A DNA stretch of 60,829 bases, from assembly GCA_902526435.1 (NCBI GenBank), contig CABZLA010000003.1:1-60829 (forward strand), in the 5' to 3' direction. The DNA comes from an uncultured Prochlorococcus sp. (GTDB taxonomy: Bacteria > Cyanobacteriota > Cyanobacteriia > PCC-6307 > Cyanobiaceae). The notes under the pieces are model-generated. The model did no database searches and was not told the origin of the DNA. It worked only from the letters and a program-made list of their open reading frames with translations. Below are positions 47,979 to 57,360 of the stretch, piece after piece (position 1 is the stretch's first letter; every line of letters begins with the position of its first letter). Made by a program: the position numbers and the translations under genes.

Positions 47979-49217
47979 ATGAATAATATCTTGAGTTGGG
48001 CCGATTTAAGTAAATTCGAAATTGATGATATTGATAGAGTTAATGGGATAAATAATTCTTATTCAAACTTAAGATTATTTGGTCATAGTGAAAAAGAAGT
48101 CGAGCTAATTTTGTATAGAGATCGACATTCTTGGTGCCCTTACTGTCAGAAAATATGGTTATGGCTTGAATTCAAAAGGATTCCTTACAAAGTGAAGAAA
48201 ATAAACATGTATTGTTATGGCAAAAAAGAAGAGTGGTACCTCAAGAAAGTTAGCTCAGGTAAATTACCTGCAGTCGAATTTAATGGTCAAATTATAACTG
48301 AAAGTGATAATATAATTACTTTTTTAGAAAATGAATTTGGAACACTTGGTTCCTCTCTTTTATCAAATGATATTCAAGAAGCTAGAAATTTAGAAAGAGA
48401 AATTTTTAGATCATGGTGTAATTGGCTTTGCAGAAATAGCTTTAGTTATTTAGATGAATCCTATCGAAAAAATAAATTTAGGGAATCTATTTACAAATTA
48501 GAAAAAATATTAAGTTTATCCAAAACAGGTTTTATTGATTCATCAATATGTGATTCAGAAAAAATAGAGCCAGGAACTGGAGATATAATTTTCATTCCAT
48601 ATATGGAAAGAATGAACGCTTCCTTAGGTTATTACAAAGGCTTCGATTTAAGAAATAATTATCCTTTTATTGATAGATGGTTAACCCTTTTTGAGAATTT
48701 CAGTGCATATAGAGGTACTCAAGGTGATTTTCATACTCATTCCCATGATCTACCTCCTCAAATGGGTGGCTGCTTTAGGGATGTTAATGATCAACAAATT
48801 TCGTTTTCTAATCTAATAGATTCTGGAGAAGGACTAGGGAACTTGGAATTTAATCAAGATATAGACTTCGATTATTACGCTAAATTTGCACTTAAAAGAG
48901 TCCTAAAACATAAAGACAATATTATTAATGCTAATCCTTATAAAAAAGACTTATTTGAGGAATCATTAAGGTCCGCTCTTACCTATATGATTACCTCTGA
49001 AATTAATGAAGTTCCTAACAAGGCAGTTACATCTATCATCTACTTAAAAAATAGAATTTCTGTGCCAAGAGATATGCCTATAATTTCAGCAAGGATATTA
49101 AGACAATCTTTAAATAATATTGAGTCAACGAATCATAATTGCAAAATTGATAAGATTCCAGAAAAACATAGATATGATCAAGATCCTTCCAGATTTATAT
49201 TAAAACAAAGATTATAA
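47979..49217 (+). CDS. glutathione S-transferase-like protein
   Basis: 412 residues, longer than standard GST. A thioredoxin-fold domain (about 43-120) contains the glutaredoxin-like [10 protein letters not shown] with Cys53 and Cys56, then [20 protein letters not shown] with the cis-Pro and glutathione-binding Ser; a helical GST domain follows (about 130-240) and the C-terminal 170 residues ([17 protein letters not shown] onward) form an extra region. This resembles cyanobacterial and plant GST-like proteins of uncertain function. Overlaps convergent dnaA by 6 bp; divergent from gor. Confidence 0.85.
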   Translation: MNNILSWADLSKFEIDDIDRVNGINNSYSNLRLFGHSEKEVELILYRDRHSWCPYCQKIWLWLEFKRIPYKVKKINMYCYGKKEEWYLKKVSSGKLPAVEFNGQIITESDNIITFLENEFGTLGSSLLSNDIQEARNLEREIFRSWCNWLCRNSFSYLDESYRKNKFRESIYKLEKILSLSKTGFIDSSICDSEKIEPGTGDIIFIPYMERMNASLGYYKGFDLRNNYPFIDRWLTLFENFSAYRGTQGDFHTHSHDLPPQMGGCFRDVNDQQISFSNLIDSGEGLGNLEFNQDIDFDYYAKFALKRVLKHKDNIINANPYKKDLFEESLRSALTYMITSEINEVPNKAVTSIIYLKNRISVPRDMPIISARILRQSLNNIESTNHNCKIDKIPEKHRYDQDPSRFILKQRL

Positions 49218-50603
49218 ATTTTTTCTTGAATCGATTTGAAGCAAATCTTTTATTTTTTGAACTTGACTGGCAACATTTGGATCACTTGATAATTTTTTTT
49301 CCACTTGATCAATAGCATACATAACTGTTGTATGGTCTTTACCTCCAAATTGATCTCCAATTTTTGGAAGGCTTAAATCAGTTCCTTGCCTCATTAGATA
49401 CATGCCTATTTGCCTTGCCTGGCTAATTGACTTTCTTCTGCTTGAACTAACTAATTCTTCAGGTGAAACTTCAAAGAAGTCTGAGACTTTTTTTATTACC
49501 TGCTTGGGAGTCACTACTACTCCAACGCTATTTGGATCAAGCATTGGAGCAATTGATTGAACTGTCATAGGTAATCCTGTTATTGAGGCAAAAGCTACTG
49601 CCCTAGTAAAGGCTCCCTCTAATTCTCGAATGTTTGAAGAAAATCTTCCTGCGATAAATTGAATCAAATCTCTTGGGAGATTCATTTTTTCTTGTTCAGC
49701 TTTTTTCTGCAGAATCGCCATTCTTGTTTCTATATCAGGAGGTTGAATATCTGCTATTAATCCCATTGAAAATCTAGAAATAAGTCTTTCTTGTAATTTA
49801 GGTATTTGACTAGGAGGCCTATCACTTGCAATAACGATTTGTTTACCCGCTTCATATAAAGCATTGAAAGTATTAAAAAATTCTTCTTGCGTATATTCCT
49901 TGCCCTCTAAGAATTGGATATCGTCAATTAATAATAGATCAACTGATCTATATTTATTTTTAAAGGCATGCATTCCATCTTTTCTAATAGATTGAATTAA
50001 ATCACTACTGAAAGTTTCAGTGGAGACATATAAAACTTTCGCATCTGGATCAATTTCAACTCGGTAATGACCAACAGCTTGCATCAAGTGAGTCTTTCCA
50101 AGGCCGACACCACCACAAATAAATAAGGGATTAAACTCTCTTCCTGGTGATTCTGCCACTGCTAAAGCTGCAGCATGGGCCATTCGACTATTAGGGCCTA
50201 CAACAAATCTTTTAAAGACATAACGTGTATTTAAAGAATGAGATTTTTTTGATCTATTAACTAAATTATTAACTTGATTTGTCGAAAATGATTTTGATTG
50301 AGAATTAGCATTTTGCACGCTAACAGAATCAGAAGAATTTGAATTGTTGTTGATATTTATTTCAGACTTAAAAACTACTTTTACATTATGTCCACAAATT
50401 TCTTCTGCAGCTTTTTCAATAGTTTCACTATAATTCTTTCTAAGCCAATCACTTGTAAAATTATTTGGAGTAATCAAAGTTAACAATCCATTTTCAAAAC
50501 AATTAAATTTTGCTGGCCTTATCCAAGTTTCGAAAGAAGGCTTGCTTAAATTCTTTTGAAGTAATTGTTTAACTTCTGCCCAAATAGGATTGGCTGCTTG
50601 CAC
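49212..50603 (-). CDS. dnaA: chromosomal replication initiator DnaA
   Basis: AAA+ initiator protein of 463 residues. Domain I (about 1-80), a Ser/Asn-rich linker domain II (about 84-125), domain III with Walker [13 protein letters not shown] (Lys170) and Walker [14 protein letters not shown], and DNA-binding domain IV with [35 protein letters not shown]. Complete. The neighbourhood has no dnaN or recF and the 170-bp upstream gap has no recognisable DnaA boxes, so this is not the origin region. Confidence 0.97.
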   Translation of the reverse strand: MQAANPIWAEVKQLLQKNLSKPSFETWIRPAKFNCFENGLLTLITPNNFTSDWLRKNYSETIEKAAEEICGHNVKVVFKSEININNNSNSSDSVSVQNANSQSKSFSTNQVNNLVNRSKKSHSLNTRYVFKRFVVGPNSRMAHAAALAVAESPGREFNPLFICGGVGLGKTHLMQAVGHYRVEIDPDAKVLYVSTETFSSDLIQSIRKDGMHAFKNKYRSVDLLLIDDIQFLEGKEYTQEEFFNTFNALYEAGKQIVIASDRPPSQIPKLQERLISRFSMGLIADIQPPDIETRMAILQKKAEQEKMNLPRDLIQFIAGRFSSNIRELEGAFTRAVAFASITGLPMTVQSIAPMLDPNSVGVVVTPKQVIKKVSDFFEVSPEELVSSSRRKSISQARQIGMYLMRQGTDLSLPKIGDQFGGKDHTTVMYAIDQVEKKLSSDPNVASQVQKIKDLLQIDSRKNL

Positions 50604-50773
50604 TAAATTTTTTCAATAGATATCTAATCTAGTGTGAATTTATTAATTGGTCATTCTCAAATCATAAGATCATGATAAATTTAAAATTTATTAACAATGC
50701 AGATTATAAATTTCAAAAAGTGAACCTATAAATTGCCTAAACCTTATAATAATTACATCTTGATTATGTTTTA

Positions 50774-51418
50774 TTGGACAAAGCACTACTCATAGTGATG
50801 GCTAAGTGGCATGCTTATGGTCGTTGTAAAAATAGATTATCAAAAGATATAGGGAAAATTAATTCTGCAAAAGTGCAGAAAAAAATGACAGGTCATACTG
50901 TTTCAGTTGCGAAATTTCTGGAAAATAAGGGTTTGATTGATATGTCCTTAGCCATATTTGGACTAGGATTAAAAAGTAGTAAAAGGTGGAGTAATGAATT
51001 AGGAATTAAAAACTTTAATTTACAAGGTAGTGGATGTTTAGGGGAAAAGATGAGAAGGCAAATTCTTATAAATAAGAAAAAAAGTTTAAAAAAAACGAGA
51101 AGTATTATTTTTATAGGTACTGATCTTCCAGATTTTTGTCATATGGATTTATTAAATACTCTTTCAAAACTTAAAAAAAATGATCTAATTTTAGGACCCT
51201 CAAATGATGGAGGATATTGGCTTATTGCTTTTTCTGAAAGATTATTATCTACTGATTTATATTTACCCTTTATAAACATTAAATGGGGTACAGAAGAAGT
51301 CCTTCAACAAACTATTAAAAACTTTTCTTCAATGGACTTAAAATATGACTTCCTTCATAGAAAAATAGATATTGATACAATAATAGATATCGAAAAAGAG
51401 AATAATTACTTTGCCTAA
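50774..51418 (+). CDS. DUF2064 / CofC-like glycosyltransferase (TIGR04282 type)
   Basis: 214-residue nucleotidyl/glycosyl transferase-like protein with LLIVMAKWHAYGRCKNRL at the N terminus (family: MAKxPxPGxxKTRL), IIFIGTDLPDF and LGPSNDGGYWLIAF. It belongs to the rSAM/selenodomain-associated transferase 1 group, later linked to arsenosugar synthesis in some organisms. The start is TTG at 50774; no in-frame ATG upstream exists, and the first strand begins at once. The unusual W-H-A in place of P-x-P in the first loop is worth noting. It overlaps the next gene by 8 bp. Confidence 0.82.
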   Translation: MDKALLIVMAKWHAYGRCKNRLSKDIGKINSAKVQKKMTGHTVSVAKFLENKGLIDMSLAIFGLGLKSSKRWSNELGIKNFNLQGSGCLGEKMRRQILINKKKSLKKTRSIIFIGTDLPDFCHMDLLNTLSKLKKNDLILGPSNDGGYWLIAFSERLLSTDLYLPFINIKWGTEEVLQQTIKNFSSMDLKYDFLHRKIDIDTIIDIEKENNYFA

Positions 51419-52094
51419 AATCTCAATTATTATTCCAACGTATAATGAATCTCAACACTTACCGTTACTACTCTCGGATTTATCAATTTCTAATGAGGAA
51501 GCTGAAATTATAATTGTAGATTGTAATAGTGAGGATAAAACTGTAGAGATAGGAAAGTTATATGGATCAAAGATATATAAATCAAAAAAAAAGAACAGAG
51601 GGTTGCAATTAAATATCGGAGCCAAAAAGGCTACAGGAAAATGGTTTATTTTCTTACATGCCGATTCTAGGCTTAGTCAATATTGGTTAAAAAAAGTGAA
51701 TTCAGTAATAAGATACAATGAAAATACTGTGTGTTTTTTTAAATTCAAGATTAATAATAAAAAGATTATTTATAGATTTCTCGAGATAGTTGTAAATCTT
51801 AGAAGCTACATCCTCAAAGATCCATATGGTGATCAAGGTCTCTTAATTCACAGGGAAACATATTTTAAAAATAAAGGTTATCGAAAAATTCCTTTAATGG
51901 AGGATTTAGATTTTATAAAAAGATTAAAGAATAAGGCATCTTTAAAAAGATTAACTATTCCAATTTATACAAGTAGTAGGAAGTGGGAAAAAACAAATAT
52001 TATTTTTCAAGCATTCAAGAATTGGAGTTATAGGAAAAGATGGTTAAGAGGGGAGTCAATAAAATCTTTACATAATGATTATTATAAAAATTAA
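51411..52094 (+). CDS. GT2-family glycosyltransferase (TIGR04283 type)
   Basis: 227 residues, GT-A fold. It opens ISIIIPTYNESQHLPLLL, has IIIVDCNSEDKT and the metal-binding FLHADSRL (HADxR), and DPYGDQGLLIHRETYF; these fit the rSAM/selenodomain-associated transferase 2 family, the usual partner of the preceding gene. The start is TTG at 51411, inside the last codons of the preceding gene (8-bp overlap), so translation is coupled. Its product sugar is unknown. Its stop is 1 bp from the convergent GNAT gene. Confidence 0.84.
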   Translation: MPKISIIIPTYNESQHLPLLLSDLSISNEEAEIIIVDCNSEDKTVEIGKLYGSKIYKSKKKNRGLQLNIGAKKATGKWFIFLHADSRLSQYWLKKVNSVIRYNENTVCFFKFKINNKKIIYRFLEIVVNLRSYILKDPYGDQGLLIHRETYFKNKGYRKIPLMEDLDFIKRLKNKASLKRLTIPIYTSSRKWEKTNIIFQAFKNWSYRKRWLRGESIKSLHNDYYKN

Positions 52095-52095
52095 A

Positions 52096-52626
52096 TTAAT
52101 TTGCATACCAAAAAGCACATTTTGAACCTCTTGGTTCTAATTCCCAACCCTGCCTTTTATAAAATGAAACAACCTCGGCATCTGCGAATAAAGTAACCTT
52201 TGATATTCCAATTTTTTTTAATTCTTGCAATATATATTTCATTAATTCTTTACCTAAACCAAGTCCTTGATAAACAGGATTGACAGCAACATCCCAAATA
52301 GTTGCCTCAATAATCCCATCCCCAGTACATCTAGCAAAACCTACAAGCCTAGGAAATTTCTCATCATGACGCCATAACCCAACTACTAGAATACTAAATT
52401 CTAAAGCTCTTTTAACTCTTCTTATTGGCCTCCTGCTCCATCCTACAGTCTGCAAAAGTTGATCCAACTCGATAAGGTCAAACTCCTTGACCTTGCTACA
52501 AACAAAAATTTCTTTTTTCTCTTGATGGGTGAATTCATAAGAATTTAAACCATAATAATTAATCAGCTCATCTTTAGAAAGAATATTTGTTTTCTTAATT
52601 GATGATCTTTTGTTACTAAAAATCAT
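52096..52626 (-). CDS. GNAT-family N-acetyltransferase
   Basis: 176 residues. The acetyl-CoA site is NPVYQGLGLGKELMKYIL (QxxGxG), with VGFARCTGDGIIEATIWDVAV before it and VTLFADAEVVSFYKRQGWE after it. It resembles the cyanobacterial/plastid Ycf52-type group and the plastid GNAT enzymes that acetylate proteins, but the substrate is not known. The first base of its ATG overlaps the stop of the ABC exporter (TAATG), so the two are translated together. Confidence 0.85.
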   Translation of the reverse strand: MIFSNKRSSIKKTNILSKDELINYYGLNSYEFTHQEKKEIFVCSKVKEFDLIELDQLLQTVGWSRRPIRRVKRALEFSILVVGLWRHDEKFPRLVGFARCTGDGIIEATIWDVAVNPVYQGLGLGKELMKYILQELKKIGISKVTLFADAEVVSFYKRQGWELEPRGSKCAFWYAN

Positions 52627-54422
52627 TAAAAGCTAGCAAATCCTTTTTCTTGAAGCTCGGAAAGTTGGAAATATAATCCTTTTTTGAGTCTAAGCTCCCT
52701 ATGATTCCCTTCTTCAATTAAAGCTCCCCCTTTTAAGACTAATATCTTATCAGATTTCTCAATGGTAGCTAATCTATGCGCGATCACTAATGCCGTTCTT
52801 TTATTCAATATCCTTTCAAGATCTTTTTGCAAGGTGGCTTCTGTAGATGGATCCATAAATGCAGTAGCTTCATCCATTATCAAGATAATTGGATTTCTTA
52901 TAGCTACCCTTGCTACGGAAAGAAGTTGTCTTTCTCCGGATGAAAGATTACCTCCTCTCTCTCTAAGATAAGTATTCAAACCATCAGGCAACTTTTTCAA
53001 TAAAGTATCTAAACCAAGCTCCATACAAATATTTTTTAAGTCTTGTTTATTAATATCGGTACTTAATTTTAAGTTTTCTGAAACATCACCACTAAAAATA
53101 AAAGTATCTTGCAGCACGACACCAAGCATATTTCTAAGTCTTGCTATTGGTATATCCTTAATATCAACATCATCTATCAAAATCTGGCCTTCTTGAGGCT
53201 CATATAGTCTACATAACAACCTTATTATGGTTGTTTTACCGGAACCAGTTGGGCCAACAAAAGCTACGTGTTCACCTGGATTAACTAAAAATGATAGGCC
53301 TTTTATTACATGTTCACCCTCGTTATAAAAGAAATTTACATTCCGAAATTCAATTTTCCCTTTAAATTTATAATCATTACTTAAAATTCCTCCTGAAAGT
53401 TGTTGAGTAGAAATAGAGTCTTTAATCTCAATTTCTTCATCTAATAATTCATTTATTCTCTCTACAGCAGTAAGTCCCCCTTGAATCTGCGTAAATCTCT
53501 CTGCTAACTGTCTTAATGGCTCGAAGAGTCTTTGGGAGTAAAGAATAAAAGTTGTTAATGTTCCTAAACCAATATTGCCCGAAGTTACTAGATACCCTCC
53601 CACAGCCAATACTAATGACACTGCTGCAAGAGATATCCATTCGATAAAAGCAGATATACTACTATCATAAAAAATGGTCCCATTAACTGCTTTCTGGTAA
53701 GCAATACCCGTATTAGAAAATTTCCTACTATTGAAAAATTCTCTCCTAAACATTTGAACGACCTCTAAACCTTGAAGATTCTCTTGGAAATCAGAGTTAA
53801 GTTGAGATAATTCCTCTCTTACTTGATAATTTGCTTTCCTGTAGCGTTTTTGAAGCCAAATAATAAAATATGAAACCGGAATTTGAGTTAAAAGAAGCAA
53901 AGTTGCCAATCCTTTGTCTATTGAAAGCATTGTTAACGAAATGACTATAAGACTAACAAAATCAGCAATGACTCCGACAGCTCCACTGCCAAAAACTTCA
54001 GCCAAAGCATCCACATCATTGGTAAGTCTTGTTAGTAATTTACCAACAGGCATTTTATCGTGATACTTAAGAGAAAGAGAAATAGAATGTTCGAAAAGTT
54101 CTCTTCTAATCCTTGCTGTTAATCTTTGTCCAACAGATTGAATATTATATGATTGATATCCCTGCAAAACCAATCTAAATAGAACAGTTATAAACAAAGT
54201 GATTATGATTATGTTTATGGATTGCCCAAAGAAGGTTTTACTTAACCATACATCTGTGTTCTCATTTTTTAATAATGTTATAGCTTGACCAACTAACAAT
54301 GGTTGAATAGCCCCTGCAAATGAGACAGGTAATAGGACTATTAAGATAAGATAAATAGTTTTTTTATCTTTAATTAAATATCTACCTAGTTTTTTTATTC
54401 TATCAAAATCATTCAAAAACAT
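52626..54422 (-). CDS. ABC exporter, fused membrane and ATPase domains
   Basis: Half-transporter of 598 residues of the MsbA/Sav1866 type that works as a dimer. The membrane domain (about 1-325) has six segments; the ATPase domain has Walker A GPTGSGKTT, the signature LSSGERQLLSVAR and Walker B ILIMDEATAFMD with the switch His in VIAHRLATIE. Substrate may be lipid or drug; the motif set does not decide. It lies 4 bp after hisG and overlaps the GNAT gene by 1 bp, giving hisG - ABC - GNAT. Confidence 0.9.
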   Translation of the reverse strand: MFLNDFDRIKKLGRYLIKDKKTIYLILIVLLPVSFAGAIQPLLVGQAITLLKNENTDVWLSKTFFGQSINIIIITLFITVLFRLVLQGYQSYNIQSVGQRLTARIRRELFEHSISLSLKYHDKMPVGKLLTRLTNDVDALAEVFGSGAVGVIADFVSLIVISLTMLSIDKGLATLLLLTQIPVSYFIIWLQKRYRKANYQVREELSQLNSDFQENLQGLEVVQMFRREFFNSRKFSNTGIAYQKAVNGTIFYDSSISAFIEWISLAAVSLVLAVGGYLVTSGNIGLGTLTTFILYSQRLFEPLRQLAERFTQIQGGLTAVERINELLDEEIEIKDSISTQQLSGGILSNDYKFKGKIEFRNVNFFYNEGEHVIKGLSFLVNPGEHVAFVGPTGSGKTTIIRLLCRLYEPQEGQILIDDVDIKDIPIARLRNMLGVVLQDTFIFSGDVSENLKLSTDINKQDLKNICMELGLDTLLKKLPDGLNTYLRERGGNLSSGERQLLSVARVAIRNPIILIMDEATAFMDPSTEATLQKDLERILNKRTALVIAHRLATIEKSDKILVLKGGALIEEGNHRELRLKKGLYFQLSELQEKGFASF

Positions 54423-54426
54423 TACT

Positions 54427-55074
54427 TTAAATATTTAATACATCCTTGGAAGATTCTATTGATAAAATCACATCTCTGAGAGGGTTGCTATCTAATCTAA
54501 GAGAGAGAGGATTAGCTATTAACCTTGCAGTTGAATAAAAAAGATCGTCAATTTTACTTAAACCGTTTTCTTTAAGAGTCTTACCTGTAGCGACCAAATC
54601 TATTATGGCTTCTGCCATTCCAGTAATAGGACCAAGCTCTACTGATCCCGTTAGATGAACAATCTCAACTGGTATATTTAAATCATCAAAATAGGCTCTT
54701 GCAGTTTTTGTGAATTTACTTGCCACTTTACAATTAGCGGGAAGATCCGTAGGTTTTAAATAATTACTATTATTTTTTACAGCAAGGGACATGTGACATC
54801 CACCAAACTCTAAATCAAGCAATTTAGCAACTTTCAATTCAGATTCCCGTAACACGTCATATCCTACGATTCCTAAATCTGCTTGCCCGTAACTTACATA
54901 AACTGGAACGTCTCCGTTTCTTACCAATAAGGCTTTGGCTCGTCTACATTTCGATTCAATAGTTAATGATCTATTATTATCTAATAGTGCATCAGAAAAG
55001 TTCAATCCAGCTTTTTTAAAAATTGAAATTGAATCTTCCAGCAGAGCTCCTTTAGGTAAAGCTATAGTAATCAT
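54427..55074 (-). CDS. hisG: ATP phosphoribosyltransferase, short form
   Basis: First enzyme of histidine synthesis. 215 residues, so it is the short HisG that lacks the C-terminal regulatory domain and needs HisZ as partner (not in this window). Motifs: [27 protein letters not shown] and the PRPP loop [26 protein letters not shown]. Full length. It leads the hisG - ABC - GNAT leftward group and is divergent from gloB by 41 bp. Confidence 0.96.
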   Translation of the reverse strand: MITIALPKGALLEDSISIFKKAGLNFSDALLDNNRSLTIESKCRRAKALLVRNGDVPVYVSYGQADLGIVGYDVLRESELKVAKLLDLEFGGCHMSLAVKNNSNYLKPTDLPANCKVASKFTKTARAYFDDLNIPVEIVHLTGSVELGPITGMAEAIIDLVATGKTLKENGLSKIDDLFYSTARLIANPLSLRLDSNPLRDVILSIESSKDVLNI

Positions 55075-55115
55075 ATATTAATTTTTTTCAAAGATTTTTT
55101 AATTCTAAGGTAATA

Positions 55116-55856
55116 ATGGAATTTAATAAAGAGCAAAAAATAATTGGGATTAGAGTTCTAAGTGATAATGTAATTTGGCTCTGGAAAAAAAATAAATCAG
55201 TAGTAGTTATTGATCCCGCTCTTTCTCAACCTGTAATAGAATACTTGAAAACTAATAATTTTTATTTAGAGGCTATATTACAAACTCATCATCATTCAGA
55301 TCATATTGGAGGAACTAGGGAACTAATAAAGGAATGGCCAAATGTTAAGGTTATAGCTTCCTTTAAAGAAAAAGATCGTATACCATTTCAAAACTGGTCC
55401 GTTAAGGATGGAGACACACTATCGTTATTAGATGAAGAGGTTAAAGTAATCGAAGTAATAGGACACACAAGATCTCATATAGCTTTCTACATAAATAACA
55501 AAGTCCCTATCCTTTTTGTTGGTGATACTTTATTTTCAGCTGGATGTGGAAGAATCTTTGAAGGCACTTTTAAACAAATGTATAATTCTCTTAAAAGAAT
55601 TAAGTCATTACCTAAAAATACTCTCATTTATTGTGCTCATGAATATACGAAGTCAAATCTTTTGTGGGCTTTAGATCTTGAACCAGAGAATCAAATTATT
55701 AAAAATAAACTCATTGAAGTTGAAAAGAAAATTGCTTTAAAAGAACTTTCAATTCCATGCCTACTTGAAGAAGAGATGAGAATCAATTTGTTTTTAAGAG
55801 CTGATAATTTAAAAGTTTTTTCTTCTTTAAGAGCGAATAAAGATACATGGGTTTAA
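55116..55856 (+). CDS. gloB: hydroxyacylglutathione hydrolase (glyoxalase II)
   Basis: Metallo-beta-lactamase-fold thioesterase that hydrolyses S-lactoylglutathione. 246 residues. Metal ligands: His58-x-His60-x-Asp62-His63 in [11 protein letters not shown], the His in [12 protein letters not shown], Asp in [18 protein letters not shown] and the His of [11 protein letters not shown]. The GCGRxFEGT and HEYTxxNL motifs are typical of GloB rather than of general MBL proteins. It precedes ridA by 24 bp on the same strand. Confidence 0.94.
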   Translation: MEFNKEQKIIGIRVLSDNVIWLWKKNKSVVVIDPALSQPVIEYLKTNNFYLEAILQTHHHSDHIGGTRELIKEWPNVKVIASFKEKDRIPFQNWSVKDGDTLSLLDEEVKVIEVIGHTRSHIAFYINNKVPILFVGDTLFSAGCGRIFEGTFKQMYNSLKRIKSLPKNTLIYCAHEYTKSNLLWALDLEPENQIIKNKLIEVEKKIALKELSIPCLLEEEMRINLFLRADNLKVFSSLRANKDTWV

Positions 55857-55880
55857 ATTTATATAAATAACTATAATCAA

Positions 55881-56273
55881 ATGTCTTCAACAAAAGTAAT
55901 TAAGACTTCTAATGCACCAGACCCTGTTGGTCCCTATAACCAAGCAATCAAAGCCGGAAATTTTATTTATTGTTCAGGTCAAATTGCTATTGATCCAGTT
56001 TCAAATGAAATAAATTGCCTAGGTAATATTGAAAAAGAAACTATTCAAGTTTTAAAAAATCTTTTAGCTGTTCTTAGTGCCGGAGGAGCAAAAGCAGAAG
56101 ATGTAATTAAAACGACTATTTATTTAACTGATTTAAAAAATTTCAAAACTGTTAATGATATATACAGTGATTTTTTTAAAGTAGAGAACCCACCGGCAAG
56201 AGCATGCGTAGAAGTTTCTTCTTTGCCAAAAGACGTTTTAATTGAAATAGATTGCGTCGCTTTTTTAGATTAA
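55881..56273 (+). CDS. ridA: RidA reactive-intermediate imine deaminase
   Basis: 130-residue YjgF/YER057c/UK114 protein that hydrolyses the enamine/imine products of PLP enzymes. It has APDPVGPYNQAIKAGNFIYCSGQI and PARACVEVSSLPKDVLIEIDCVA; the catalytic Arg (E. coli Arg105) is Arg107 here, so an active RidA subfamily is expected. It follows gloB by 24 bp and may be co-transcribed, making a small detoxification pair. Confidence 0.94.
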   Translation: MSSTKVIKTSNAPDPVGPYNQAIKAGNFIYCSGQIAIDPVSNEINCLGNIEKETIQVLKNLLAVLSAGGAKAEDVIKTTIYLTDLKNFKTVNDIYSDFFKVENPPARACVEVSSLPKDVLIEIDCVAFLD

Positions 56274-56358
56274 TTTATTATTATTTAGATATTTGAAATA
56301 AGAGCCAATTATGCACCATATTTGTATAGATTATTAATTAACAAAACTTCTTTGATCT

Positions 56359-56586
56359 ATGACAGCAGCAAAGCTAAATATAGACGAACTAGAAGCCGGT
56401 TACCCTTTATTTTGTAAAGCGCTAAGGTTATTAATTTTAAAAGGAAATTCTCTTAAAGAGATTAAAAGGACAGTTTGTTGGGGTCATCTTGAAACATTAA
56501 ATAGATGCCTACCCGGGAGATATAAAGCCCCTACTTATTTGATGGCTCTAATTAAAAGAGATATAGATAAACCTAATCATTATTAG
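56359..56586 (+). CDS. small conserved protein near carboxysome locus (possibly DUF3136)
   Basis: 75 residues, no signal or membrane segment: LEAGYPLFCKALRLLILKGNSLKEIKRTVCWGHLETLNRCLPGRYKAPTYL. I think it is the cyanobacterial DUF3136 family, but that is recall and not tested. The helical pattern and basic residues might suggest nucleic-acid binding. It contains three cysteines. It converges on the acRAF gene at the 3' end of the carboxysome operon, with 5 bp between stops and a long inverted repeat spanning both. Confidence 0.7.
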   Translation: MTAAKLNIDELEAGYPLFCKALRLLILKGNSLKEIKRTVCWGHLETLNRCLPGRYKAPTYLMALIKRDIDKPNHY

Positions 56587-56619
56587 ATATTTTATTTTTC
56601 TAAAAAGTAATTATCTAAT
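56582..56619. terminator. inverted repeat at the shared 3' end (possible bidirectional terminator)
   Basis: ATTAGATA at 56582-56589 and TATCTAAT at 56612-56619 form an 8-bp perfect stem; the 22-bp loop contains a second small stem (TTTTT-CT-AAAAA, 56595-56606). Both stop codons of the convergent genes are included or adjacent. It could mark the 3' end of the carboxysome mRNA. It is AT-rich and weak as an RNA fold. Confidence 0.35.
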
Positions 56620-56831
56620 CTTATAGAAAAATCTTTTTCATTACTTGGTATTTCCTCAGAATCTAAAAAGATAGATACACTTACAAAATTCTTGCCGAAA
56701 CTAATATTAGGATAGATATTTTTTTCTTTACATGTTTCTTCTATTTTTTTCAAAAATATACTAATTTCTTGATACTCTTCAAACTCAAATCTTTTTTCAA
56801 TTCTTGAAGGCGACTTTCTATGGTTCCACAT
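56592..56831 (-). CDS. acRAF-like RuBisCO assembly factor (pterin dehydratase-like)
   Basis: 79 residues of the pterin-4a-carbinolamine dehydratase fold. The order RIEKRFEFEEYQEISIFLKKI and YPNISFGKNFVSVSIFL matches the carboxysome-associated acRAF group, which assists alpha-carboxysomal RuBisCO assembly. True dehydratases have a HHPxxxx motif with two catalytic His at the place of NIYPNI; here no His remains, so the enzyme activity is expected to be lost. It is the last gene of the cso operon, 6 bp after csoS4B. Confidence 0.82.
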   Translation of the reverse strand: MWNHRKSPSRIEKRFEFEEYQEISIFLKKIEETCKEKNIYPNISFGKNFVSVSIFLDSEEIPSNEKDFSIRLDNYFLEK

Positions 56832-56837
56832 TAATTT

Positions 56838-57086
56838 TTAATTAGATTCCCAATAATCAATTATTCCGCCAATAGTTAAATCAGTTTGGACTGCTGGATT
56901 GGGACAAGCAAACCTTGCTGCTGTGCCACTAGCAGTAAAAACCCAGTTACCTTCTCTAGCTCCAACAGGATCAACTGCTACAACTTTTTTACCATTATTA
57001 TTTTCTAAAATTCTCAAATTCATGTATCCCAAGCCAGCTACTCTTTGAGTGCATACCATTCTTCCACATACCTTCATTATTTCCAA
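56838..57086 (-). CDS. csoS4B: carboxysome shell vertex protein CsoS4B
   Basis: Pentamer-forming bacterial microcompartment vertex protein (CcmL/EutN family), 82 residues, that caps the twelve corners of the alpha-carboxysome shell. VCGRMVCTQRVAGLGYMNLRIL, KKVVAVDPVGAREGNWV, ASGTAARFA and DLTIGGIIDYW are diagnostic. The start may be the ATG at 57086 or the fourth-codon ATG at 57077. It is 11 bp after csoS4A, its paralogue, with which it shares the pattern GDWV/GNWV and GIIDHW/GIIDYW. Confidence 0.94.
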   Translation of the reverse strand: MEIMKVCGRMVCTQRVAGLGYMNLRILENNNGKKVVAVDPVGAREGNWVFTASGTAARFACPNPAVQTDLTIGGIIDYWESN

Positions 57087-57097
57087 AATTTCTACAC

Positions 57098-57358
57098 CTA
57101 AATTTGTTTTGAACTATCAGGATCCCAGTGATCAATTATCCCAACAATTGTTAGATCACTTGGATATGATTTACTTCCTGCTGCTTCTCTTGCAGCTGAA
57201 CTACCCACACAAATAACCCAATCTCCTGGTTTACAACCAACAGAGTCAACTGCGACTTTTTGTGATGAACCATCTAAAACTACTTGTAAATGTCTATGTT
57301 CAAATCCAGGAATTCTATTGGTTGATACAAGTGGTTTAACCACCTTACAAATAAGCAT
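57098..57358 (-). CDS. csoS4A: carboxysome shell vertex protein CsoS4A
   Basis: Pentameric vertex protein of the alpha-carboxysome, 86 residues. Motifs: ICKVVKPLVSTNRIPGFEHRHLQVV, VAVDSVGCKPGDWVICVGSSAAREA and DLTIVGIIDHW. It begins 2 bp after the csoSCA stop and is followed by csoS4B after 11 bp, the standard order in marine picocyanobacteria. Confidence 0.95.
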   Translation of the reverse strand: MLICKVVKPLVSTNRIPGFEHRHLQVVLDGSSQKVAVDSVGCKPGDWVICVGSSAAREAAGSKSYPSDLTIVGIIDHWDPDSSKQI

Positions 57359-57360
57359 AA

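Noticed and set aside
50604-50773. Chromosomal origin next to dnaA
   Set aside because: No DnaA boxes or repeated 9-mers and no dnaN nearby; the gap looks like an ordinary AT-rich promoter region.
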